Below are positions 1 to 4,641 of a stretch of DNA of 6,239 nucleotides, piece after piece (position 1 is the stretch's first letter; each line of letters begins with the position of its first letter). The stretch is from positions 1 through 6,239 of the forward strand of contig JAAZGI010000010.1 of assembly GCA_012511315.1 (NCBI GenBank), in the 5' to 3' direction. Under the pieces are notes generated by a model. The model searched no databases. It was not told the origin of the DNA and was given only the letters and a program-made list of their open reading frames with translations. The translations under genes were made by a program, and so were the position numbers. This DNA is from Clostridium sp. GTDB lineage: Bacteria > Bacillota > Clostridia > Clostridiales > Clostridiaceae.

Positions 1-1
1 G

Positions 2-136
2 CATGAAATGGCAAACTGCCGCAAGGGAACTTGGCGGGCAGCAATCATGCTAAATAGTGTACTTACAAACAAAGAAATAGTCAGCCTTGGCTATATGTCC
101 ATGGCTGACTACTATCTGAAAATATGTGAAAACTAA
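2..136 (+). CDS. ltrA-like: Group II intron reverse transcriptase/maturase, C-terminal fragment (5' end off window)
   Basis: This open frame enters from the left edge and ends with TAA at 134-136, giving the last 44 residues. It contains the tail CRKGTWRAA followed by MLNSVLTNKEI and then DYYLKICEN. This W-R-A-A / LN..L.N..I / G..S..DYY pattern is the usual C-terminus of group II intron-encoded proteins of bacterial class C, after the maturase (X) domain. The full protein would normally be about 400-430 residues, with reverse transcriptase and maturase domains that bind the intron RNA and assist splicing and mobility. There is no HNH endonuclease domain after this point. The stop codon lies three bases before domain V, so the gene sits in domain IV as expected. 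The reading is in frame to the window edge, with nothing to suggest decay in the visible part. Confidence 0.85.
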   Translation, partial: HEMANCRKGTWRAAIMLNSVLTNKEIVSLGYMSMADYYLKICEN

Positions 137-139
137 AGA

Positions 140-171
140 ACCGCCGTGTACCGAACGGTACACACGGTGGT
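140..171 (+). ncRNA. Group II intron domain V (catalytic hairpin)
   Basis: The hairpin pairs 140-147 with 164-171 and 148-152 with 157-161, closed by a GAAC tetraloop (153-156). The 3' strand carries a two-base bulge, A162-C163. The lower stem contains the CGC catalytic triad at 142-144 with a G143-U168 wobble. Stem, two-base bulge, short upper stem and tetraloop are the diagnostic architecture of domain V, which binds the catalytic metal ions of splicing. The CGC form points to class C. Confidence 0.88.
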
Positions 172-176
172 GTGAG

Positions 177-209
177 AGGTCGACTAGTCAGTTAATGGCT
201 AGTCTCCTA
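177..209 (+). ncRNA. Group II intron domain VI with candidate branch-point A
   Basis: GACTAG (182-187) pairs with CTAGTC (199-204). The stem extends inward through TCA/TGG (188-190 with 196-198, one T-G wobble) to a five-base loop GTTAA. At the base, AGG (177-179) can pair with CCT (206-208). A209 is then unpaired, six bases before the presumed intron end, and is the candidate branch-point adenosine. Class C introns can also splice by hydrolysis, so use of this A is an inference. Confidence 0.7.
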
Positions 210-218
210 CTCGATAAA

Positions 219-242
219 CATAAAGCCATAAATGGATTTATG
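219..242 (-). terminator. Weak hairpin at the 3' end of rpmE, possible terminator
   Basis: On the - strand CATAAA and TTTATG flank an inner CCA/TGG stem with one internal mismatch (A236/G225), giving about nine pairs and a TTTA-type loop. It is followed by only TTT before the intron boundary. The stem is AT-rich and overlaps the rpmE stop codon (240-238), both poor features for an intrinsic terminator. It could be a remnant of a terminator whose U-tract was split when the intron arrived, or chance. Confidence 0.35.
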
Positions 243-498
243 CTTCTGTATTTTCTTCTTCGGCTGGTGTTTGCACAGGTGCAGCTTTCTTGACTGTTCT
301 CTTCTCGAGTTTCTTCTTAAACCGATCAACTCTTCCACCGACGTCAACAATATTCTGCTTGCCTGTGAAGAAAGGATGGCACTGAGAACATATTTCTACC
401 CTCAGCTCGTCCTTAACGGATCCGGTTACGAAGGTATTTCCACATGCACACTTAACAACAGCTTCATGGTTGTATTCTGGATGTATGCCTTCTTTCAT
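238..498 (-). CDS. rpmE: 50S ribosomal protein bL31, zinc-binding form
   Basis: Ribosomal protein bL31 sits on the large subunit and takes part in the bridge to the small subunit. The 86-residue product starts MKEGIHPEY, the canonical family N-terminus. It carries the zinc ribbon as CAC (C17, C19) and CSQC (C37, C40), so it is the zinc-containing paralogue, not the cysteine-free one. The core ends at [13 protein letters not shown], where most family members stop (about 65-70 residues). About 20 extra residues follow, first basic and then rich in A, P, E and T. I chose the ATG at 498-496: a GAGGTG ribosome binding site lies six bases upstream (510-505). The GTG three codons earlier is part of that site. 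The gene is transcribed away from tdk and converges on the intron. In most Firmicutes rpmE is co-directional with tdk, so this orientation is unusual. Confidence 0.96.
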   Translation of the reverse strand: MKEGIHPEYNHEAVVKCACGNTFVTGSVKDELRVEICSQCHPFFTGKQNIVDVGGRVDRFKKKLEKRTVKKAAPVQTPAEEENTEA

Positions 499-504
499 TT
501 TTTT

Positions 505-510
505 CACCTC
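505..510 (-). promoter_or_regulatory. Ribosome binding site of rpmE (decides the start)
   Basis: GAGGTG on the - strand, six A residues before the ATG at 498. Its GTG would be a possible upstream start adding three residues (M-K-K), but that would consume the Shine-Dalgarno sequence, so the ATG is preferred. Confidence 0.8.
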
Positions 511-528
511 GAATCATTATTTAAATTA

Positions 529-543
529 TTAATTATCAATTAA
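529..543. repeat. AT-rich inverted repeat in the rpmE leader
   Basis: TTAATT (529-534), three bases, AATTAA (538-543). Given the promoter at 551-580, this would form a small hairpin at or very near the 5' end of the rpmE transcript. It might stabilise the message or bind a regulator, or be chance in very AT-rich DNA. I do not recognise it as a known bL31 leader structure. Confidence 0.4.
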
Positions 544-550
544 CTACTCA

Positions 551-580
551 ATGATATCAGAAAGGTTAATCTAAAGTCAA
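551..580 (-). promoter_or_regulatory. Sigma-70/SigA-type promoter of rpmE
   Basis: On the - strand the -35 box is TTGACT (580-575), followed by an 18-base spacer and the -10 box TATCAT (556-551). A TG one base before the -10 box (559-558) makes it an extended -10 promoter. Transcription would start near 544, leaving a leader of about 45 bases before the ATG. Confidence 0.75.
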
Positions 581-610
581 TATTTTCTCGTATTTTAAAG
601 AAAATTACAG

Positions 611-616
611 TATAAT
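611..616 (+). promoter_or_regulatory. -10 box of a tdk promoter
   Basis: A perfect TATAAT at 611-616 lies about 58 bases before the tdk start, predicting a transcript beginning near 623. No convincing -35 box is seen at the right distance (TCGTAT at 588-593 is a poor match), so the promoter is probably modest or needs help. It sits back to back with the rpmE promoter. Confidence 0.55.
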
Positions 617-663
617 AGTATATTGAGAATAGAATGCGTACAACAAGGACAAGAAACAGTAAC

Positions 664-667
664 GAGG
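664..667 (+). promoter_or_regulatory. Ribosome binding site of tdk
   Basis: GAGG six bases before ATG 674. It fixes the family-consistent start MAKLYF and rules against the TTG at 623, which has no such site. Confidence 0.65.
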
Positions 668-673
668 ACAGCG

Positions 674-1318
674 ATGGCAAAATTATATTTCAGATACGGA
701 GCGATGAACTCTGGTAAGTCTACAGCCCTGATGCAGGTTGCTTTTAACTATGAAGAGCGTGGCATGAATGTGTTTTTAATAAAACCACAAATAGATGCCA
801 AAGGTGGACATAGGCTAATCTCAAGAATTGGGATTGAACGCAACGTTGACTATATGTCTCAACCGGAAGATGATTTGTTTAAAATTATTGCAGACCAGCA
901 AGCAAAAAAAACGACCCACTGTATTTTGGTTGATGAAGCTCAGTTTTTAAAAACAGAACAGGTTGACCAATTGATGTCTGTGACGATTCAGTTGAAAATT
1001 CCAGTTATTGCTTATGGCTTGCGGACTGATTTTTCCACCATTGGATTTGAAGGGGCACAACGTTTGTTATTATTGGCTCATTCCATTGAGGAAATGAAAA
1101 CAATCTGTACCTGCGGCCGCAAAGCAACGTTTAATGGAAGAAAACTTTATGGCGAATTTGTCTTCGAAGGTGAACAAGTGGCCATTGATAATCAAGCGGA
1201 GGTCGAGTATCAGTCCCTTTGTTCAGACTGCTATTTCCGACTGAAAAAAGAATATGAAGAAAAAAAGCGAATAAAACAAGCTGAGGAAGCAAAGTTGTGG
1301 AATTGGTCGCAAAAATAA
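674..1318 (+). CDS. tdk: Thymidine kinase (type II, E. coli-like)
   Basis: Cytosolic enzyme of pyrimidine salvage that phosphorylates thymidine (and deoxyuridine) with ATP to give dTMP. The 214-residue protein has the Walker A loop GAMNSGKS (9-16), the VDEAQFL segment with the catalytic base glutamate E88 (DEAQFL 87-92), and the conserved YGLRTDF strand (114-120). A C-terminal zinc site is formed by the C-T-C pair (C145, C147) and C183/C186. The N-terminus (MAKLYFRYGAMNSGKSTAL) and the KTICTCGRKA segment are closest to the E. coli-type subgroup. The thymidine-binding loop usually written IGGN...Y reads IDNQAEVEY here, about two residues longer and without the paired glycines. The tail after the zinc site is basic and charged (KKEYEEKKRIKQ). 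The start at ATG 674 is set by GAGG at 664-667. A TTG 17 codons upstream (623) would add residues not found in the family and lies at the predicted transcript start. Confidence 0.95.
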   Translation: MAKLYFRYGAMNSGKSTALMQVAFNYEERGMNVFLIKPQIDAKGGHRLISRIGIERNVDYMSQPEDDLFKIIADQQAKKTTHCILVDEAQFLKTEQVDQLMSVTIQLKIPVIAYGLRTDFSTIGFEGAQRLLLLAHSIEEMKTICTCGRKATFNGRKLYGEFVFEGEQVAIDNQAEVEYQSLCSDCYFRLKKEYEEKKRIKQAEEAKLWNWSQK

Positions 1319-1364
1319 GAGCTTGAACAAAGAACTTGAAATGAAATAAAATATTAAACAATAA

Positions 1365-1373
1365 TGATATGAT
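1365..1373 (+). promoter_or_regulatory. Candidate extended -10 promoter for the DUF1385-prmC / prfA unit
   Basis: TG-A-TATGAT (1365-1373) is an extended -10 element about 65 bases before the ATG at 1440. A TTGAAA at 1336-1341 is too far from it to be its -35 box. It could instead serve an overlapping AATAAT at 1360-1365 with an 18-base spacer. No terminator is visible between tdk and this site, so read-through from tdk is also possible. The 121-base gap shows nothing else I can name. Confidence 0.4.
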
Positions 1374-1439
1374 AAGACCTGTTTAGTAAGTAGTTTAAAG
1401 TTTTGAAAATGACATGGCAAAGGAAAAGGAAAAATAGTT

Positions 1440-3191
1440 ATGAAAAACGTAGGAGGACAGGCGGTCCTTGAAGGTGTCATGATGAGGGGGAGTCACTGTG
1501 TGGCAACTTCTGTACGGACACCTGAAGGAATGATTGAAACGCTAACAGAACCAATTAAATATCATCAGTCCAGCCTGCGTAAAACGCCTATTTTGCGAGG
1601 AATCTTTAATCTAGTAGATTCACTGGCCACAGGTATGAGAGTGATGAATTTTTCCACTCAATTCTTTGAAGAGGAAGTAGAAGAGCCGTCAAAGTTTGAA
1701 AACTGGCTGGAAAAAATCTCGAAAGGCAAAAGCCAAAAGATATTTCAGGGCGTAACCATTGGGGTCTCGCTGGCCATTGCCCTATTATTTTTCACCGTGT
1801 TGCCAACATTCTTGGCTCGTTTATTAATCGAGCCAGTAGGTAATCGAATGGCGCTTAATCTACTGGAAGCTTTGATTAAAATCGTTTTGTTTATCGCCTA
1901 TCTATTTGGGATATCCAAACTTCCCGAAATTCATCGGGTATTCATGTATCATGGTGCAGAACATAAAGTAATTGATGCCTATGAACATGGTTTAGAATTA
2001 ACAACGGAAAATGTTCGCAAGTCTTCTCGCTACCATGCTCGATGTGGAACAAACTTTATGTTTCTCGTCTTGATGGTGTCGATTTTGATTTTCACCTTCG
2101 TGCCAAGTGCTAACCCCTTTATCCGGGTCTTTGCAAAGATTGTTTTAATCCCGCTAATCTCTGGCATAACCTTTGAATTGATCTTATGGCTGGGAGCCAA
2201 TGATTCAGCGTTGTCTAAGGCCATCAGTTTACCTGGTAAAATGATGCAGCGCTTTACGACAGCAGAACCCGATGACTCCATGATCGAGGTGGCTATAACA
2301 GCTTTAAAACGATCAGAGAACCTGCTGTGGACCATTAAAGAATTGAAGGCCTTTGCTGATGAGCGCTTAAAGGGATTAGAGGGAGCTGCCTTGGATCGTG
2401 ATGTTATCTTAGAACATGTGACGGGATTTGATCGCGCCTACCTAATGGCTCACCCTGAAGCTACGGTGTCTTACGCAAAGTTTGAAGGTTTTAAAGAACT
2501 AATCAATAAACGCCGTAACCATATGCCAGTTAGCTATATTACAGGACATAAGGAATTTATGGGATTAGATTTTATCGTGAATAAACACACTTTGATCCCC
2601 CGGCCAGATACGGAAACTTTAGTGGAAGAAGTTTCTCATTTAATAGAAGCTTTCGTAAATAAACAAGAAACGATTCGGATTTTGGATCTTTGCTCGGGAT
2701 CAGGAGCTATCGGATTATCCCTAGCCCATCGTTTTCCTCAAATGGAATTGGTGCTGGCTGATATCAGTCCGCGAGCCATGGCGGTGGCACGAATGAATGC
2801 CCAGAATCTAGGTTTAAATCAGCAAACTGATTTTAAAGTGGGGGACTTATTTGATGCCATTAAGGGATCGGATGATTTTGATGTGATTGTTTCAAACCCA
2901 CCCTACATAACCAGCAATGATATGCGCAGCTTACCTCGAGATGTTCGTGAGTATGAACCACGTCAAGCATTGGATGGTGGAGGCTCTGGTTTGGAGTTTT
3001 ATGAAAGAATCTCAGATAAGGCTCGTCAGTACTTAGTGAATGGTGGCTCTCTTTATTTCGAGATTGGAGCTGATCAGGGACAAGAAGTATCCGAGTTGCT
3101 TCGTCAATTCAATTGGCAAGACATTGAGGTCATCAACGATCTAGCTGGAAAATCTCGAGTAGTCCGAGCTTCTTGGGTCCGAGATTTGTAG
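1440..3191 (+). CDS. prmC: DUF1385 membrane protein fused to peptide chain release factor N5-glutamine methyltransferase
   Basis: A 583-residue protein built from two domains that are separate genes in many bacteria. Residues 1 to about 291 are a DUF1385 (YqhQ-type) domain of unknown function: GGQAVLEGVMMRG at 5-17, hydrophobic segments near 101-126, 138-158, 205-222 and 229-250, and the conserved YHGAEHKVIDAYE and RYHARCGTNFMF stretches. Residues from about 297 are a complete PrmC/HemK. The helical N-terminal part runs to about 370. Next come YITGHKEFMG and LIPRPDTE, the SAM-binding motif ILDLCSGSGAIG (414-425), and the catalytic NPPY (486-489). PrmC methylates the glutamine of the GGQ motif in release factors using SAM, and prfA, encoding one substrate, is next downstream. 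The two domains join with almost no linker (about 291-298) and no stop or in-frame start with a ribosome site between them. Four membrane spans would place both ends in the cytosol, consistent with a working PrmC. AAGGA (1426-1430) precedes the ATG. Confidence 0.93.
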   Translation: MKNVGGQAVLEGVMMRGSHCVATSVRTPEGMIETLTEPIKYHQSSLRKTPILRGIFNLVDSLATGMRVMNFSTQFFEEEVEEPSKFENWLEKISKGKSQKIFQGVTIGVSLAIALLFFTVLPTFLARLLIEPVGNRMALNLLEALIKIVLFIAYLFGISKLPEIHRVFMYHGAEHKVIDAYEHGLELTTENVRKSSRYHARCGTNFMFLVLMVSILIFTFVPSANPFIRVFAKIVLIPLISGITFELILWLGANDSALSKAISLPGKMMQRFTTAEPDDSMIEVAITALKRSENLLWTIKELKAFADERLKGLEGAALDRDVILEHVTGFDRAYLMAHPEATVSYAKFEGFKELINKRRNHMPVSYITGHKEFMGLDFIVNKHTLIPRPDTETLVEEVSHLIEAFVNKQETIRILDLCSGSGAIGLSLAHRFPQMELVLADISPRAMAVARMNAQNLGLNQQTDFKVGDLFDAIKGSDDFDVIVSNPPYITSNDMRSLPRDVREYEPRQALDGGGSGLEFYERISDKARQYLVNGGSLYFEIGADQGQEVSELLRQFNWQDIEVINDLAGKSRVVRASWVRDL

Positions 3192-3257
3192 CGTAACTAG
3201 TAATGAAGATACACTGAGAAATAAAATGGGACCCTACAAATCAATGCGAAAAGAAAT

Positions 3258-3263
3258 GGAGTG
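3258..3263 (+). promoter_or_regulatory. Ribosome binding site of prfA (decides the start)
   Basis: GGAGTG six bases before the ATG at 3270. Its own GTG (3261) would open the frame three codons earlier, but using it would destroy the binding site. RF1 proteins normally begin MLD+L as here, so the ATG is chosen. Confidence 0.75.
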
Positions 3264-3269
3264 ATAAAT

Positions 3270-4352
3270 ATGCTGGATAGACTCAGCTTTATAGAAAATA
3301 AATATGATGAACTGTCACATCAGATTTCAGATCCTGTAATTATGCAGAATCAAACCGAATGGCAGAAGTTAGTGAAAGAACATTCAGACTTAGAAGAAAT
3401 TGTAACAAAGTACCGCGAGTATCGTAAAAGAGAAACTCAGTTAGAAGAAAACAAGGCGATGCTTTCAGAAAATGACCTCGATCAGGATATGAAAGAAATG
3501 TTCCAAGAAGACAATAAAGTATTGCAAACGGAACTGCAGAAAATCCATGATGATATTCAAATTTTACTGGTTCCAAAGGATCCCAACGACAAGAAAAACG
3601 TTTTTGTGGAGATTCGCGGCGGAGCAGGTGGAGACGAGGCAGCCTTATTTGCCCACTCTTTGTATCGTCTTTATGTCAAGTATGCTGAAGGCAATAACTG
3701 GAAAGTAGAGCTTATGTCTGTGAATGAAACTGACATTGGAGGCTTTAAAGAAGTTGTCTTTATGATTAAAGGAAATGGAGCCTATTCAAGACTCAAATAT
3801 GAATCAGGGGTTCATCGAGTTCAACGGGTTCCCGAGACCGAATCTCAAGGACGGATTCATACCTCCACGGCAACAGTAGCTGTGCTACCGGAAGTAGACG
3901 ATGTTGATGTTCAAATCGATCCAAACGATTTAAGAATCGATGTGTACCGTTCCTCAGGGAATGGTGGTCAGTCGGTTAACACCACAGACTCAGCGGTGCG
4001 AATTACTCATATTCCCACCGGGGAAGTTGTCTCTATGCAGGACGAAAAATCCCAGCTGAAAAACAAAGATAAAGCCCTCAAGGTTTTAAAAGCTAGACTC
4101 TTTGAAATCGCTGAGCGGGAACGTAGCCAAAACATTGCTGATGAACGCCGGTCTCAAGTTGGTACTGGTGATCGTTCAGAAAGAATCCGGACCTATAACT
4201 ACCCCCAGGGAAGAGTGACAGACCACCGAATCAACTTAACCCTGTATAAGCTTGAACCCTTTATGGATGGAGATATTGATGAGATGTTAGACTCACTTAC
4301 CACCTTCGACCAAAGTGAAAAACTGAAACTGATGGGCGCAGAACGAAATTAA
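3270..4352 (+). CDS. prfA: Peptide chain release factor 1 (RF1)
   Basis: Class I release factor that reads UAA and UAG in the ribosomal A site and triggers hydrolysis of peptidyl-tRNA. The product is 360 residues, the usual family length. Domain 1 is a helical, charged N-terminus (1 to about 100), followed by [13 protein letters not shown] (115-127). The stop-codon recognition tripeptide is PET (188-190) within [19 protein letters not shown], the variant common in Firmicute RF1; RF2 would have SPF. The catalytic GGQ is G232-G233-Q234, within [13 protein letters not shown]234 is the residue that the methyltransferase encoded just upstream should modify. No programmed frameshift is present, as expected for RF1 as opposed to RF2. 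It follows the DUF1385-prmC gene by 78 bases with no clear terminator or promoter, so the two are probably co-transcribed. It is followed at once by a strong terminator. Confidence 0.97.
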   Translation: MLDRLSFIENKYDELSHQISDPVIMQNQTEWQKLVKEHSDLEEIVTKYREYRKRETQLEENKAMLSENDLDQDMKEMFQEDNKVLQTELQKIHDDIQILLVPKDPNDKKNVFVEIRGGAGGDEAALFAHSLYRLYVKYAEGNNWKVELMSVNETDIGGFKEVVFMIKGNGAYSRLKYESGVHRVQRVPETESQGRIHTSTATVAVLPEVDDVDVQIDPNDLRIDVYRSSGNGGQSVNTTDSAVRITHIPTGEVVSMQDEKSQLKNKDKALKVLKARLFEIAERERSQNIADERRSQVGTGDRSERIRTYNYPQGRVTDHRINLTLYKLEPFMDGDIDEMLDSLTTFDQSEKLKLMGAERN

Positions 4353-4359
4353 TGGTCAG

Positions 4360-4390
4360 AATGCAGTTTCCTTCGGGAGACTGCATTTTT
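4360..4390 (+). terminator. Rho-independent terminator after prfA
   Basis: Twelve continuous pairs (4360-4371 with 4376-4387, one G-U wobble) close a TTCG tetraloop (4372-4375), and the run TTTTT (4386-4390) overlaps the foot of the stem. It begins eight bases after the prfA stop codon. It should end the DUF1385-prmC-prfA transcript and makes the sua5 unit separately promoted. Confidence 0.93.
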
Positions 4391-4436
4391 GAAGAAATTT
4401 CCTAAACAAAGCATTCAATTTTTAGGAAGAAATTTC
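4391..4436. repeat. Paired 11-base direct repeat forming an imperfect inverted repeat
   Basis: GAAGAAATTTC occurs at 4391-4401 and again at 4426-4436, 35 bases apart, and each copy contains the palindrome GAAATTTC. The intervening CCTAAA (4401-4406) and TTTAGG (4421-4426) are also complementary. The whole can therefore fold as a long AT-rich stem with a three-base bulge on the 3' side and a loop of 14 bases. It could be an operator pair or a second weak hairpin behind the terminator. Its function is unknown. Confidence 0.5.
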
Positions 4437-4489
4437 ATAAAATGGTGTAGAGTGTCTTTTATATAAGATCCTTTGTTATTAAGGACCTT

Positions 4490-4547
4490 AGGCTTAGAAT
4501 TTCTTTGATTAAGAATGTCTAGGTTTAGAATGCCTTGAAGCTAGAAA
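4490..4547 (+). repeat. Phased TTAGAAT-like short repeats upstream of the sua5 promoter
   Basis: AGGCTTAGAATTTCTTTGA (4490-4508) recurs as AGGTTTAGAATGCCTTGA (4521-4538), with a third related core TTAAGAAT (4509-4516) between them. The AGAAT/AGAAA words start at 4496, 4512, 4527 and 4543, a spacing of 15-16 bases. The last repeat overlaps the -35 box of the predicted promoter. Repeats here could be protein-binding sites or simply decayed duplications. Confidence 0.4.
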
Positions 4548-4563
4548 ACAAACTGTGTATATT
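4535..4563 (+). promoter_or_regulatory. Sigma-70/SigA-type promoter of the sua5-ywlE unit
   Basis: TTGAAG (4535-4540), a 17-base spacer, and TATATT (4558-4563). Transcription would start near 4570, leaving a leader of about 70 bases before the sua5 ATG. The site lies downstream of the prfA terminator, as needed for an independent unit. Confidence 0.65.
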
Positions 4564-4628
4564 GTTTTAGACGATTAAACGAAAGAAGTGGAAAATTAAC
4601 GAACAGAGACAGGAATTTAAATGCATAG

Positions 4629-4637
4629 AAAGGAGGT
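4629..4637 (+). promoter_or_regulatory. Ribosome binding site of sua5 (decides the start)
   Basis: AAAGGAGGT, close to a full match to the 16S anti-Shine-Dalgarno, a few bases before ATG 4642. An in-frame ATG at 4621 lies upstream of this site and has no binding site of its own, so it is rejected. Confidence 0.88.
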
Positions 4638-4641
4638 TGCC

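Larger units (their letters stand above)
1..215 (+). mobile_element. Group II intron, bacterial class C (IIC), 3' portion
   Basis: This is the 3' end of a self-splicing retroelement whose 5' part lies outside the window. Three things are seen in order. First is the tail of an intron-encoded reverse transcriptase/maturase (2-136). Second is a domain V hairpin starting about three bases after its stop codon (140-171). Third is a domain VI hairpin (182-204) followed by TCCTACTCGAT, which I take as the intron end at about 215. The base of domain V reads CGC (142-144), the triad known from class C introns; classes A and B carry AGC. No DNA-binding/endonuclease region follows the maturase motif, which also fits class C. 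Members of this class usually insert just behind Rho-independent terminator hairpins; the expected 5' exon hairpin would be left of the window. Whether the intron is full length or active cannot be judged. The exact 3' boundary is inferred from the typical ...CGAT ending. Confidence 0.88.

Noticed and set aside
232..543. 103-codon + strand frame across rpmE
   Set aside because: It is the antisense shadow of a clear bL31 gene, cysteine- and phenylalanine-rich with no ribosome site and no family resemblance.
634..717. 27-codon open frame starting ATG 634 in the tdk leader, overlapping the tdk start
   Set aside because: It has no good ribosome binding site, begins about 11 bases from the predicted transcript start, and its Arg/Thr/Asn-rich product resembles nothing known.
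1322..1340. CTTGAA direct repeat after tdk as a terminator or regulatory site
   Set aside because: Six-base words in AT-rich DNA with no inverted symmetry and no T-run; expected by chance.
2310..2345. Internal start that would make PrmC as a separate protein
   Set aside because: Only CTG and TTG codons lie in frame at the seam, the GTG at 2327 is out of frame, and no purine-rich ribosome site precedes them.
3175..3237. GGGTCC / GGACCC complementarity across the prmC-prfA gap as a terminator
   Set aside because: Only six or seven pairs, a loop of about 50 bases, no T-run, and one arm lies inside the prmC coding end. The two genes are more likely co-transcribed.
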